A stretch of 64,000 nucleotides of DNA from Paenibacillus aceris (GCF_017874035.1 NZ_JAGGKV010000005.1:186001-250000); one strand, 5' to 3'; shown: positions 34,876 through 45,655, counted from the first letter of the stretch. Numbers and translations: made by a program. The notes: generated by a model not told the origin, from the sequence alone.

Positions 34876-37800
34876 ATGATGAGAAATTTATTGGCCGTAC
34901 AGAAAAAAAGGGGTTCTTGTTTACTCGTTGCTCTATTAGTCTTTGCTCAAATAGTGTTAACTTTATTTCCTAAAACTGTAAGCGCTTCCTCTGGTGTGAG
35001 CAATATGTCAGATGCGTCCTTTTTTGGCGTTTGGGATCAAACAGGGCAAAGATGGACGACACCGAGCAAACTGAACTACGATGGTTTTCCAGGGTTAAGC
35101 ACCGTACAATCCAATGTAAAAGCTGGCAATTACGATCAGGCTAAAACGGATTTGCTGAACTATTATAAAAATCGAACAACTCGAACGATTCCGACTGATT
35201 ACGTTTCAAATCCAGCTATGGTGCCTCTCTTGATGGACCAAATTGCAACGCCGCTTAAAGAATATTATTTGAATACCTTTACCGTTGAGCACACGCCCAA
35301 ACAGTACACCATGGATTTGCTTTCTACGGTACAAGGCGCCATCGGCTCCAATCTTAGCTTCATGCTGATGGGACGCTACAAGGGTACGAATCGAGCGAAT
35401 ATTTACAGTCGTGAGCAGGATTGCTCACTGACAACGCTCGCGCAATGCCGCCCCACGCTTGAGATCCAATATTCAGATGCAACGGGCGCTCATACAGCAA
35501 ACTTGACGTCCACGAAGGACACCTATATTCGCGGCAATGATACGGTTATCCACGCCAGAGAGTCACTGCTTCAGGTACAGGAATCCGGCGCTCCCTATGA
35601 TTCGAATACGCGTAAAGCTTATATGAATTTTGATTTATCGACGATTAAAGGAACGGTTACTGCGGCAACGCTGAAATTATCAGGGTATTCCGAATTAAAT
35701 GAGAATACAGATGTGATGATCTATAAATCCGGCGACACGGCTTGGGATGAGAATACGCTCACATATGCAAACCATAATGGCAAAACATTTTCCTGGCAAG
35801 GGTTGTCCTCGGGTACGGATTGGGCTGGTCCTACCCCAAATATTGCAGATATCGAATACCATTATCAGATCACTCGATTTTACTGGCTTGATCCTCTTAT
35901 AGCGGAATACATCAATACGGGGAATGAAAGCTATGCGGCGAAATATATCGACTACCTGATTGATTTTATTGTTGATGGCGATGCCTCTACGAGTGTGTCT
36001 GGCGCAGGGTCATTTCCCAGAAATTTTGATACTGGCATTCGGGCTGCTAGTTGGGTAAAAGCTTACCATGTGCTAAGAGAGAGTTCCTCCATGAATGCTG
36101 AGTCCAATACGGATTTATTGAAAACGTTCTGGAAAATAGGTGATTACTTAAATACGCCTGGCGGCTTTAGTCCCGATGGCAACCACGGAACGGTTGAAAC
36201 ACAGGGGTTGTATACCCTTGGCATTTATTTCCCTGAGTTTACCGATTCCACCACTTGGCTGTCCACGTCCTATTCCCGATTTGACTTTCTAATGTCGACA
36301 TTGATTTATAAAGATGGTTCGTACATGGAGTCCAGTGATACCTATACGACAGTAACAACCGCTCCTATGATTGCAATTAAACAACTCGGGGCGATGAATA
36401 ATGTGCCTTTCGAAGGAGCATTTGACAATAATTTGAACCATTTAGGCAAATATCTGGCCGATATTTCGTTTCCCAACGGCTATGCGGCCACTTTAGGGGA
36501 CAGCCAGTACACCGATCTCAAAGGTACGATCAAACAAATAGGTGATATTACTAACGATGACGCCTTACGTTATGTAGGAACTTCGGGAGCGGAAGGCACA
36601 AAGCCTTCCTACACGTCCATTCTGTATCCGGACAGTAAAAGTGCCATTATGCGCAGCGGATGGTCGCCGAATGACCGCTATTTGTTTACGAATGTGAAAC
36701 AAGCGGCGCCACACAGGCATCCCGATGATAACGCCATCACTTATTATGCGTATGGCAGACCCTTATTGGTTGATCCCGGTGCGTATTCCTACAGTGACGA
36801 TCCGATTGCCAACTGGCTGCGATTCTCAACCGAAGCGCATAATACGATAGAAATTAATGATACGGCTCAAAATCTGTCTGAGGGTTGGATGCAAGATTGG
36901 ACGGATAATAGCAAGTTCAACTTTGTTACGGGTGTTACCCAAAATGTGCCTGGATTCAAGCATTCGCGTGACACGCTTTTCCTGAAATCGTCCTTCTCAA
37001 TTGTTTCAGACGTTGTGGAAGCGCCTTCCGGAACAAATAAGTACCAGCAAACATGGCACTTTTTGCCTACAGCCAAGCCAACGTTAGATGCGTCTACCAA
37101 AAAAGTAAGCACCGTCTTTGGCGACACTTACGGCAATATCCAAGTCGTGCCTGCCGATCCTGAGCAATTTACGGCTACGCTCGATCATGGCTATTATTCC
37201 AATGCTTTTTATTCGGTGTCGGACGCCACATATGCTTCCTATACTAAGAACGTGTCCGGAAACACTACATTTGACACGGTCTTATATCCGACAGCCAGCG
37301 GCGAGAATCGCAACATCAAAGTCAGTCGAATTGACCTATCTGTCCCGACTACCGTTGCCAGTTCGCTGAAGGTTGACAACATCGGAGATGCTGGAACTTC
37401 GGGTTATTATTATGTGTCTCACGAAGAAAATCCGCAGTTCAGACGCAACTTTGATACCTTTTCATTTGACGGGAAGCTGGCTTATATCGAAAAGACGAGC
37501 AGCGATACGGTCAAATCAGCCATCATGAAATCAGGAACAACCCTTGAGAATAGCGGAGCAAACCTAATTGCATCCAAAATGCCTGTGAGCGATATTGCTG
37601 TCGATTGGAACGGCACGACTTTGGAGATTAACGGATCGAATCTCATTGCTGCGAGTGACCCGAGTGCCGTTTCGGCTGTTGCTGTGCGAGCTCCCGGTGC
37701 CACTGCAGTGACATTGAATGGCAAACCGATTTCCAACTTTACCGTTTCCGGTGATTATATCTATGCGGTAGGTGTACCTTCATGGTCATCTTCTTCCGGT

Positions 37801-40800
37801 TATCAGAACAGCTTCGATTTGGGTGCCGGACATTCAGGGGTTCAATCCATTGAATTTGACCTGATCCCGGCAGCTGATAAAAGCGGAGGCATGATCGGAT
37901 ATACGGGACAATCTTCCGTCGTGAACAGCGAGTCTGATTTGCCAATGATTGTCCGATTGAATTCCGACGGTTATTTCGATGTTCGGAATGGCAGCAGCTA
38001 TGGGCAAAGTGCCAAACTCGAATATAAAGCAAATGAGCTTTATCATGTTACCTTACTTGCCGATTTGGACACGAGAACGTATAACGTATATATCTCTCAG
38101 CGTGGCAAGCCGGACATTCAGATTGCGGACCAATTCATATTTAATACCCGGTCGTCTGCTATATCGGATATTGGAAAATTGGTGATGAATAGCCCGGCAG
38201 GAGATCAGCTGCGGGTGATCAACCATACAGTAGGTCATGCGGATTTCATTCAAATCGATGTGGCCGCAGATGCATTCGTGAATTCATCAAGTCCAACAAC
38301 GAACAATGGAAATAGTAAAAAAGTGGAACTCAGGACGCCTCGTCAAGCTTACTTGCGATTTGATTTAAGTAACATACCTGAGCTTGAAAACGTTTCATTT
38401 GCGAAACTTCGGCTGACATCCGCATCGACAGGTACTTTTATCGATCAGGCGCAGTTTGTCAGTGATGATTCATGGGGGGAAATGACTCTTACCGATGAGA
38501 ACAAGCCTGCGGGTGGAGCTGTCTTGGGTGTATGGAGCATGCCATCGGCAGAGAATGATGTGGACATTGATGTTACATCTCAAGTTAACAGCGAACGTGC
38601 CGGCGACAAACAGTTGAGCATGCTTATCAAAACTCAGATGACAGACAACGTTCCTCATTTTTATTATGCGAAGGAGAACGGAAGTAAACAAGCGAGGATA
38701 TTGCTTTACACGAAAAAGACGAAGAGTCAGGGCCAGGTTAAGAGCCTCACAATCGGCGCAGAGGCAGATACGATGGTGAGTGCAAGCGTACCAACTGCGA
38801 ACTATGGTAAAAATACGAATCTTGAGGTGAGAAATTCGGCTTTTGTCCCGCGTGAAACATTTGTTCGCTTCAATTTGTCGGGCGTATCCAGCAATGTAAC
38901 ATCGGCTAAGCTACGCCTTACATCCTCTATTGTTGGCGGGACTTTCACAGATAAAGTACAGTTTGTAAGCGATGACAGTTGGGAAGAAACCACGACCAAC
39001 TACAATAACAAGCCTGCATTAGGCGCGGATCTGGGCACATGGGAGATGCCTCCTGCCCAACAATTTGTGGATATTGACGTAACCTCGCAGGTGCTAGCCG
39101 AGCTTGCCGGGGATAAGAAACTTAGTTTGGGTATTGCCTCGCTTACAGCGAATAATATTTCACACTATTATTATTCTAGGGAAAAAGGCAGCTTAGGGCC
39201 GCAATTGTTGATCGACACCGTTACGACATCCAATAGGGTCAGTCTCATTTCCGATGTGAATATCAAGTCCAACCGAACAATTGCAACGAAAGCCGGTACT
39301 GGCAACAATGTAACGCTATCATTCACTTCTAAAGAACCGATTCAAGAGGCTTCCGTTGTCATTCCTGGTGTGGAAATCGGAGCGGCTTCAACAGACGGTT
39401 TGCATTGGACTGCAGTATATACGGTTACTAAGGATACGCCGCCTGGGCAGTTGGCTTTTACAATCCAATATAAAGATTTGAACGGTTCGGCAGGCGTGCC
39501 GGTGACGAGTACGACGGACGGAAGTTACGTTACAGTTCTGAAAGACCCGCTGGTTTCGATATCGATCGATCCGAATAATGGGAAGGTGGAAACCGGGGAC
39601 TCGACCAAAGACCCGACGAGTCCGAATCTGACGTCGAACAAAACAGTAACGACTACGCCAGGCCATGTCGCGTTCAACTTCGTGAAAAATCCGGATGTCA
39701 CTGGCGATGTCACCGTATCGCTGGATGCCGTGACGTACCGGCAAGCGCTTGCAAGCGATACGCTTGGCGCAGCGGTACCGGGGAATAACGCCAAGATCGA
39801 GAATGGCAAGTTCACCTGGGACAATGCGGCGCCAGGAAACTATCGCATTCAAGTAAGTCAGCAGGGCAAGCCATATTCGACGACGGAGATTATTGAAGTG
39901 GTCGTGAGAAACGATACGAAAGTCGCAAACAGCTATAAATATGTGCGGGCTCGCTATTCCTACGTGCAGGGAGTGCCTTCCAACATCGTGTTGTATACGG
40001 ATGTTCTTGGCGTAAGGAACTTCGATTCCTCGAAGGCCAAGAAACTCGCTTCTATTGATGCTTCCGAGAATTCAGGGTGGAGTAATTTTATCGTTACGAA
40101 CTGGACGCCGATCCAGGCGGATAGCGTATCCGATGCGCTGAACAGCCTCGTATTAACTTGGGCCGGCGCAGGGAGCAAAGTCGACTGGATTGAGTTTGCA
40201 ACCGATGAGCTAGGCTCGAATCCGAAGCGAATCGAAGTGGAGCATTTTGATTACCACCAAGGTTCTACGGAGCCGAATTATTTCGAATTCGGGAGAGACG
40301 GAAAGGCCGGCATGTTAAGTCTGGGCTACTCTGGAACCAAACAGTATTATGTATACGATCAAGTGGTATTGACGCAGTCGGACAAGACAGCGCCGGTTAC
40401 GAAGGCGGAGACAACGCCGCCATTACCGGACGGATTGGGCGGGTGGTACATCCATCCGGTTACCGTCAGCTTGAGTGTCTACGATGACTTGTCCGGCGTA
40501 GCGGATACGACTTACAGTTTGGATAACGGGGCAACCTGGAATCTGTATACGACACCGGTTACGGTCAATCAGGATGGCGTGAACACAATTCTGTATCATT
40601 CGACAGATAAAGCCGGGAACGAGGAAGTCGTTCATACGCTAAGCCTTAATCTGGATACGTCCGTTCCAACGGCAACGGTAGCCTACAGCACGACGGCTCC
40701 TACAAATCAGGATGTGACTGCAACGATTACACCAAGCGAAGCGGTTACGGTGACGAATAACGGCGGTCGGGCGAGCTACACGTTCAGCGAGAACGGCAGC

Positions 40801-42000
40801 TTTACGTTCGAATTCGTAGATGCAGCTGGTAACAAAGGAAGCGTAACGGCTAACGTCAATACGATCGACAAAATCGCTGGAAACCCAGTTATTGAATCGC
40901 CTAGTGAAGCTTTTGTTAGCCAACCGATTGACCTGAATGTCGGCGTACAAGGCGTAAATAAAGCCTTTACGACCGTGAGCACTGTGGTTTACTACGATCC
41001 GAGCAGAATCGAATTTGCGACTAAGGTGAACGAGCAGGGACAACTTACACTGGATGAAAGTGCCTTTACGACTGTCCAAGCCGGCTTGCAGGTGATCGGT
41101 ACCGGCGTTAAACCGGGGCTGGGGCAAATTCTTCTCCTGCTGGCTCGTTTCGGACAAACGGAGGCCGTCCCAGGCAATTTGATTACACTTCATGGCCATG
41201 TGAAAGCTGACGCTCCAGCGGGAGCGGCGAATGTGAGCCTGCATGATTTCGGGATTTACGCCGATGGAAATCCTGTCCTACTAACCACGGCAGAAGCTAC
41301 TGCAACCATCCAGGTGAAGCTGGCTGACAAGTTGGAGCTGCAATCGCTCGTTATACAAGCAGAGCAAGTATTGAGTAATAGCGTGATCGGTTCGGAACCA
41401 GGTCAATACCCTCTATCTTCAAAATCTGCTCTCGAAGCGGCCATTGCAAGTGCGGTTAGCGTTCGGGATAACACATCGGCAGGACAAGCTGATGTCAATC
41501 AAGCGGCAGCTAGTCTGAATGCAGCGATCACCGTCTTTAAACAAAGCATCAACCCGTCTACTACTCCTGTAATACCGGCTGACAAGCAGGTATTAAGTGC
41601 GGCCATCGAGGCTTTACAGTCCAAGGTTAACAAAGCAGCAGCTGGAACGAAAGTCGGCCAATACCCGGCTAGTGCCATTACAGCGCTGAAGACAGCTCTG
41701 GGCACAGCTGTTACAGTTAAGAACAATGTAAGCGCAACACAAGCTCAAGTCGATGCAGCTAAAGCAGCACTGCTTGAAGCGGAAACTGCCTTCCAGTCTG
41801 AACTCATTACCCTTGTGCCAGGTCAGACCAAAGTAAGTATCAGGGATCTTTCGATCGTTGCGAAATATTATGGCGTGAAATCCACAGATCCGAACTGGAG
41901 CAGCATTGAGAAAGCAGACTTGTTCGGTCAAGGTGAGATTACAGTTCGAGAGTTGGCAGCCATTGCGCAACTGATTATTGGGGATTGGTTATCCGAGTAG
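34876..42000 (+). CDS. Secreted giant heparinase II/III-like lyase with DNRLRE, LamG-like, cohesin, FIVAR and dockerin-like modules
   Basis: This 2374-residue exo-protein starts with a signal peptide (about 1-38, cleavage after VSAS). Order: helical N-terminus (45-105), inserted DNRLRE/CBM96-type module (about 115-310), alpha-toroid with Asn436/His437 and Tyr483, beta-sandwich with HRHPDDN (His615), LamG-like module (970-1122), two further DNRLRE modules (1124-1282, 1289-1450), Ig-like and carbohydrate-binding-like regions (1455-1995), cohesin-like domain (2004-2152), two FIVAR modules (2154-2312) and a C-terminal dockerin-like pair (2314-2374; KVSIRDLSIVAKYYG and EITVRELAAIAQLI) whose calcium residues are mostly lost. 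The first 970 residues are paralogous to the cytoplasmic lyase at 4169-6994. GGGAGG lies 4 bases before this ATG and 7 before the next one (34879), which may be the true start. The substrate, probably a uronate-containing glycan, is not fixed by sequence. Confidence 0.88.
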   Translation: MMRNLLAVQKKRGSCLLVALLVFAQIVLTLFPKTVSASSGVSNMSDASFFGVWDQTGQRWTTPSKLNYDGFPGLSTVQSNVKAGNYDQAKTDLLNYYKNRTTRTIPTDYVSNPAMVPLLMDQIATPLKEYYLNTFTVEHTPKQYTMDLLSTVQGAIGSNLSFMLMGRYKGTNRANIYSREQDCSLTTLAQCRPTLEIQYSDATGAHTANLTSTKDTYIRGNDTVIHARESLLQVQESGAPYDSNTRKAYMNFDLSTIKGTVTAATLKLSGYSELNENTDVMIYKSGDTAWDENTLTYANHNGKTFSWQGLSSGTDWAGPTPNIADIEYHYQITRFYWLDPLIAEYINTGNESYAAKYIDYLIDFIVDGDASTSVSGAGSFPRNFDTGIRAASWVKAYHVLRESSSMNAESNTDLLKTFWKIGDYLNTPGGFSPDGNHGTVETQGLYTLGIYFPEFTDSTTWLSTSYSRFDFLMSTLIYKDGSYMESSDTYTTVTTAPMIAIKQLGAMNNVPFEGAFDNNLNHLGKYLADISFPNGYAATLGDSQYTDLKGTIKQIGDITNDDALRYVGTSGAEGTKPSYTSILYPDSKSAIMRSGWSPNDRYLFTNVKQAAPHRHPDDNAITYYAYGRPLLVDPGAYSYSDDPIANWLRFSTEAHNTIEINDTAQNLSEGWMQDWTDNSKFNFVTGVTQNVPGFKHSRDTLFLKSSFSIVSDVVEAPSGTNKYQQTWHFLPTAKPTLDASTKKVSTVFGDTYGNIQVVPADPEQFTATLDHGYYSNAFYSVSDATYASYTKNVSGNTTFDTVLYPTASGENRNIKVSRIDLSVPTTVASSLKVDNIGDAGTSGYYYVSHEENPQFRRNFDTFSFDGKLAYIEKTSSDTVKSAIMKSGTTLENSGANLIASKMPVSDIAVDWNGTTLEINGSNLIAASDPSAVSAVAVRAPGATAVTLNGKPISNFTVSGDYIYAVGVPSWSSSSGYQNSFDLGAGHSGVQSIEFDLIPAADKSGGMIGYTGQSSVVNSESDLPMIVRLNSDGYFDVRNGSSYGQSAKLEYKANELYHVTLLADLDTRTYNVYISQRGKPDIQIADQFIFNTRSSAISDIGKLVMNSPAGDQLRVINHTVGHADFIQIDVAADAFVNSSSPTTNNGNSKKVELRTPRQAYLRFDLSNIPELENVSFAKLRLTSASTGTFIDQAQFVSDDSWGEMTLTDENKPAGGAVLGVWSMPSAENDVDIDVTSQVNSERAGDKQLSMLIKTQMTDNVPHFYYAKENGSKQARILLYTKKTKSQGQVKSLTIGAEADTMVSASVPTANYGKNTNLEVRNSAFVPRETFVRFNLSGVSSNVTSAKLRLTSSIVGGTFTDKVQFVSDDSWEETTTNYNNKPALGADLGTWEMPPAQQFVDIDVTSQVLAELAGDKKLSLGIASLTANNISHYYYSREKGSLGPQLLIDTVTTSNRVSLISDVNIKSNRTIATKAGTGNNVTLSFTSKEPIQEASVVIPGVEIGAASTDGLHWTAVYTVTKDTPPGQLAFTIQYKDLNGSAGVPVTSTTDGSYVTVLKDPLVSISIDPNNGKVETGDSTKDPTSPNLTSNKTVTTTPGHVAFNFVKNPDVTGDVTVSLDAVTYRQALASDTLGAAVPGNNAKIENGKFTWDNAAPGNYRIQVSQQGKPYSTTEIIEVVVRNDTKVANSYKYVRARYSYVQGVPSNIVLYTDVLGVRNFDSSKAKKLASIDASENSGWSNFIVTNWTPIQADSVSDALNSLVLTWAGAGSKVDWIEFATDELGSNPKRIEVEHFDYHQGSTEPNYFEFGRDGKAGMLSLGYSGTKQYYVYDQVVLTQSDKTAPVTKAETTPPLPDGLGGWYIHPVTVSLSVYDDLSGVADTTYSLDNGATWNLYTTPVTVNQDGVNTILYHSTDKAGNEEVVHTLSLNLDTSVPTATVAYSTTAPTNQDVTATITPSEAVTVTNNGGRASYTFSENGSFTFEFVDAAGNKGSVTANVNTIDKIAGNPVIESPSEAFVSQPIDLNVGVQGVNKAFTTVSTVVYYDPSRIEFATKVNEQGQLTLDESAFTTVQAGLQVIGTGVKPGLGQILLLLARFGQTEAVPGNLITLHGHVKADAPAGAANVSLHDFGIYADGNPVLLTTAEATATIQVKLADKLELQSLVIQAEQVLSNSVIGSEPGQYPLSSKSALEAAIASAVSVRDNTSAGQADVNQAAASLNAAITVFKQSINPSTTPVIPADKQVLSAAIEALQSKVNKAAAGTKVGQYPASAITALKTALGTAVTVKNNVSATQAQVDAAKAALLEAETAFQSELITLVPGQTKVSIRDLSIVAKYYGVKSTDPNWSSIEKADLFGQGEITVRELAAIAQLIIGDWLSE

Positions 42001-42057
42001 ATATTTACAATAACCATCATCCCCAGAGGGGATAAGCACGGAGGAGCTGTATGAGAG

Positions 42058-42090
42058 GCCCATGCAATTGCGCATGGGCTTACTTTTTAT
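42058..42090 (+). terminator. Rho-independent terminator after the secreted lyase
   Basis: GCCCATGC (42058-42065) pairs with GCATGGGC (42072-42079) around AATTGC, followed by TTACTTTTTATTT. It closes the fourth importer/lyase transcript. Confidence 0.8.
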
Positions 42091-42254
42091 TTGCCAATTT
42101 ACCTTGCTTCGTCGGACGGTTTGGAATGGAGCTTGACGGGAAGAACCAGGATCATACATGAGGACCTTGCGGAAGTTGGTTACTTAGTGGAGGATATGAC
42201 CAAATCCTAGCGAATACAACATCTATTACAAGTTAAACAAGGAGTGACCCTGCT

Positions 42255-43106
42255 TTGATCGCACAGGTGAAAGATCTATTTGCCATAGCGTTATTTGATG
42301 TGAAAAAAATACAATATTACTCCCGGTTCATGTTTGATTTCACCCAACCTTATTTGACGATATCCTATATCAAACAAGGAGAGGTGATCACGACGGATGA
42401 CGGTAAGGAGTATATCGCCAGAACCGGAGATGTCATGATTCATCGCCCTGATACGCCTTTTAATGTGATATCGCAGATGGAAGGCGTTCACTTTCTCTTT
42501 AGTATTGAACTGACTGTCAGGGAGGGAGAAGATTTCTTTACGATGTTCCCTTTGAATAAGGTTATTACAATCAGAGATACCGCTTTGTATGAAAAGAAGT
42601 TCGACGAACTGAAAGACATGTGGCAGCAGAATAACAATGAGCATGAGTCCGTGCAGGCGGGTTTTCTTGCTCTTTTCCTGCTTCATGAGATTGTAGAAAG
42701 CTCCAAAATCGGAGAAAAGCGTACGTCCAGAGATACGTTTGAGATCAACAGGTTCAATTATGCGCTTCATTATATCGAAAAGGGTTTGGAGCGAAATATT
42801 ACGCGTGAGGAATTGGCGGACATTTACCATATGAATCCTGTTTATTTTAGCCGGGCATTTAAAAAGGTATATGATCTTACCCCGATGCAGATGCTGCAAA
42901 AAATGAGAGTTTTACAAGCAAAGAGAATGCTGGAAGACCCTGCAAACACCATTGAGCATATTTCCCAAAAATGTGGCTTCTATGACGCGTCGCATTTCAA
43001 TCGCGTTTTTCAGAAAGCTTTCCACATGTCTCCAAGTAATTATCGAAAAAGTATCAAAAGTACAAAAAGTGGAATCGTGCCTACATGGTCTGAGGATAGT
43101 TTGTAG
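42255..43106 (+). CDS. AraC-family regulator with N-terminal sensor domain
   Basis: This 283-residue regulator has an N-terminal cupin-like arm domain (YLTISYIKQGEVITTDDGKE and ARTGDVMIHRPDTPF) and a C-terminal AraC DNA-binding domain (about 170-270; ISQKCGFYDASHFNRVFQKA, then MSPSNYRKS). Translation most likely begins at TTG 42255, ten bases after AAGGAG (42239-42244). It stands alone between a terminator and the fifth importer operon, in the same direction, and is the likely regulator of that operon (inference). Confidence 0.88.
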   Translation: MIAQVKDLFAIALFDVKKIQYYSRFMFDFTQPYLTISYIKQGEVITTDDGKEYIARTGDVMIHRPDTPFNVISQMEGVHFLFSIELTVREGEDFFTMFPLNKVITIRDTALYEKKFDELKDMWQQNNNEHESVQAGFLALFLLHEIVESSKIGEKRTSRDTFEINRFNYALHYIEKGLERNITREELADIYHMNPVYFSRAFKKVYDLTPMQMLQKMRVLQAKRMLEDPANTIEHISQKCGFYDASHFNRVFQKAFHMSPSNYRKSIKSTKSGIVPTWSEDSL

Positions 43107-43224
43107 GATAACATATGGAGTATAGATTAGGGCGAGGAGGAAATGATAGCGCATACAATCAACTTAAAGGCTCACTAAATAAGGTTAACTGCGAATATTT
43201 GTCATATTAAAGGGGGAAATGCCA

Positions 43225-44735
43225 ATGGTACAAAAACGGAAATATGCTGCGATTTTAATCGGATCTGCACTAATTGTACAAATCATTACAGCTTGCTCTG
43301 CCTCGCCTGTGAATACAGCCAGTACCGGAACTCCTGCAGCGGGAACTTCCGGAAATAAAGCCGAAGCAGCGCCAACGGGTGAGAAAGTTACCCTGCGTGT
43401 GATGGACTGGGCAGATAGCGAGAAGCCCTATCGCGAGAAGTTTATGAAAGATTTTGAAGCTAAATATCCAAATATCAAAATCGAATATACGCTAATGAGC
43501 GTTGATCAATTCCAGAATACGATCACAACAGCGATCAAATCAGGAGATGCACCGGATTTATTCCCTATTCCCGGCAATATGTCGCTCAGTATGGCGGTTA
43601 AAGGAGAATGGTATCTCCCGTTAGACGATTACCTCGATGATGCTTTTAAGAGCCGCTTCATTGACGGTGTGTTCGTGGAAGGTTCGACTGTGTTAAACGG
43701 CAAGCTTTATTCCATTCCTGCCCTTTCGAGTGTGCCGAGTACGCTTGTCTATTATAATAAGCAGTTGTTTAGAGATGCCGGTTTGAACCCCGACAACCCG
43801 CCAAAAACATATACGGAATTCCGCGAGGCGGCAAAGAAAATTACGGAAGCCGGTAAAGGCAAGGCGTACGGCATCATTGAGGGCGGCAAGCAAATCGGCC
43901 GCTGGAAGTTGGCGGCTATGGACTGGTCCGCACTGGGCGGCAGCGGGTTAAACCAACAATCGCCGATCAGTTTGGTCACGCATGACGCGAATTATGACAG
44001 CAAAGCCGTTGTCGATGTTATGAACTTGTTCAAGGGTATGAAGGACGACGGAAGTTTCCATCCGAAGACGATGAGCATTTCCGCACCTGAAGCTCGCGCT
44101 CTATTTGGGGAAGGCCAGGCTGGTTTCATCTTGCAGGGGGAATGGTCCATCGGTGTGTGGAAACGGGATAACCCTAATTTGGATTTCGGTGTGATGATGC
44201 CTCCAGTGCCGGACGATGGACAAAAGGGATATTTGCCTAAGTCAACCATAGGTCCTTGGATCGGGATATCGAAGACATCGAAGCACCCGAAAGAGGCCGC
44301 GCTTTATTTAAAGGAATACTTCAGTAAAGAGTACCAGTCCGTATTGGTGAAAGCGGGAGACCGTTTCTCTATCTTAAAGGATGTGAATGAGACTGCCTCC
44401 TTCCGCAATTTAAGCAATACTATGACATCGTTCAGAAATCTTCCCGATTAATTCCGAATCCTCAGATTAGAAACCCTGAGCTTACAAGCGTGTATGGGAA
44501 CTATAAGGATGTTCAACCTGGTGTTGGCGATATCCTGCAAGGCGTCGTAGCCGGGGCGATCAAAGATCCAACCGCTCCGTTGAAGCAGTACTCCGCTCTC
44601 GTTAATAAAGCGTTAGATACGGCTATTGCGAAGGCGAAGTCGGAAGGCGCGAAGGTAGACAGAAATGATTTCACATTCTCCAATTGGAGCGCCGATAAAA
44701 ATTACTTAGAACAAGATTACAAATCGATCAAATAA
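43225..44735 (+). pseudogene. Sugar-binding lipoprotein of the fifth importer, interrupted by a one-base frameshift
   Basis: The 5' part encodes a family-1 binding protein with lipobox IITAC (Cys24; ATG 43225, eight bases after AGGGGG). The frame stops at 44449-44451 after a nonsense tail (RNLSNTMTSF...). From about 44402 the frame one base off reads PQFKQYYDIVQKSSRLIPN and continues without a stop to 44735, giving the expected C-terminal half (YGNYKDVQPGVGDILQG). Restoring one C in TTCCGC at 44401-44406 (TTCCCGC) would give an uninterrupted 503-residue protein of normal length. No second lesion is seen. So this is either a very recent inactivation, a slippage site or a sequencing error. The two permease genes behind it are intact. 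Confidence 0.85.
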
Positions 44736-44752
44736 TGGGGAGTTCACGCATC

Positions 44753-45655
44753 GTGAAAACCAAATGGAAAATTGAATTATGGTGTTGGCTATTCCTGTTT
44801 CCGACGTTATTGCTTTTCGTATTGTTTCAAGGCTGGCCGATTGCAGCCAGCTTGTACTATGCCACCTTGGATTGGTCGGGGCTAACCTCCGATGCAACCT
44901 ATGTCGGACTTCATAACTTCGTTCAAGTAGCGAAGGACCCATACTTTTGGAACGCATTTAAAAATAGCTTTACCTTTATGCTCGGCGTCGTGCCTCTTAA
45001 TCTGTTCATCCCCTTAATACTTGCCGTTGTTTTGAATCGTCCCAGAATAAAGGGGGCCGGCATCTACCGGACCTTAATCTTTCTGCCGGTTGTTACAACC
45101 ACATCGATTGTCGGTATTATCATGGTTTTCATATGGGGCAGCGACGGAGCTGTCAATGATGCGTTATTGAAAATAGGATGGCTCGACACGCCGATTAATT
45201 GGCTGGGAGATGCCAAATGGTCCATGTTTACCGTGATCCTCATTTCAGTATGGAAAAATCTCGGTATTAACATGATTTATTGGCTTGCCGGGCTGCAGGG
45301 GATACCCAAGGATCTGTATGAAGCTGCTGAAGTGGATGGAGCAAGAGGGAGTAAATTATTTTTTCATATTACCGTACCTCTGCTTCTGCCGATAGGAGCC
45401 GTCATTTTCCTGCTAAATGTCGTCAATTCCCTGAAAGTGTTCGATTTGATCAAAACCATGACCAATGGAGGGCCGTTCTTCGCAACGGATGTTGTGTCCA
45501 CCTATATTTACCGATACGCCTTTTCCAGTGAAATGGGACTTCCGCAACTAGGGTACGCATCGGCTGCCGGTCTCTTCTTTGCCGTAACAATCAGTGCTCT
45601 CGCGGTGATTCAATCCGTGCTGAGTAAACGAATTAAAGGTCGTGCAAAATCATGA
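44753..45655 (+). CDS. ABC sugar importer permease, UgpA/LacF type (fifth importer)
   Basis: This 300-residue permease has six hydrophobic segments. The first opens WLFLFPTLLLFVLFQGWPIA, and the EAA loop is EAAEVDGARGSKLFFHITVP. The GTG at 44753 has GGGGAG (44737-44742) ten bases upstream and gives the usual short N-terminus. The ATG at 44735 overlaps the stop of the binding-protein frame (TAATG) and would use no visible ribosome site; coupled translation from it is the alternative. The gene belongs with the next permease and the frameshifted binding protein. Confidence 0.92.
   Translation: MKTKWKIELWCWLFLFPTLLLFVLFQGWPIAASLYYATLDWSGLTSDATYVGLHNFVQVAKDPYFWNAFKNSFTFMLGVVPLNLFIPLILAVVLNRPRIKGAGIYRTLIFLPVVTTTSIVGIIMVFIWGSDGAVNDALLKIGWLDTPINWLGDAKWSMFTVILISVWKNLGINMIYWLAGLQGIPKDLYEAAEVDGARGSKLFFHITVPLLLPIGAVIFLLNVVNSLKVFDLIKTMTNGGPFFATDVVSTYIYRYAFSSEMGLPQLGYASAAGLFFAVTISALAVIQSVLSKRIKGRAKS

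Noticed and set aside
40660..41800. Repetitive Ala/Thr/Val-rich coding considered as tandem DNA repeats
   Set aside because: The repetition is at the protein-module level (Ig-like, cohesin, two FIVAR modules); the DNA copies are too diverged to call a nucleotide repeat.
44490..44735. Separate 81-residue gene behind the fifth binding protein
   Set aside because: Its sequence is the natural C-terminus of the binding protein, and the same frame is open back to the shift at about 44402, so it is the second half of one frameshifted gene.
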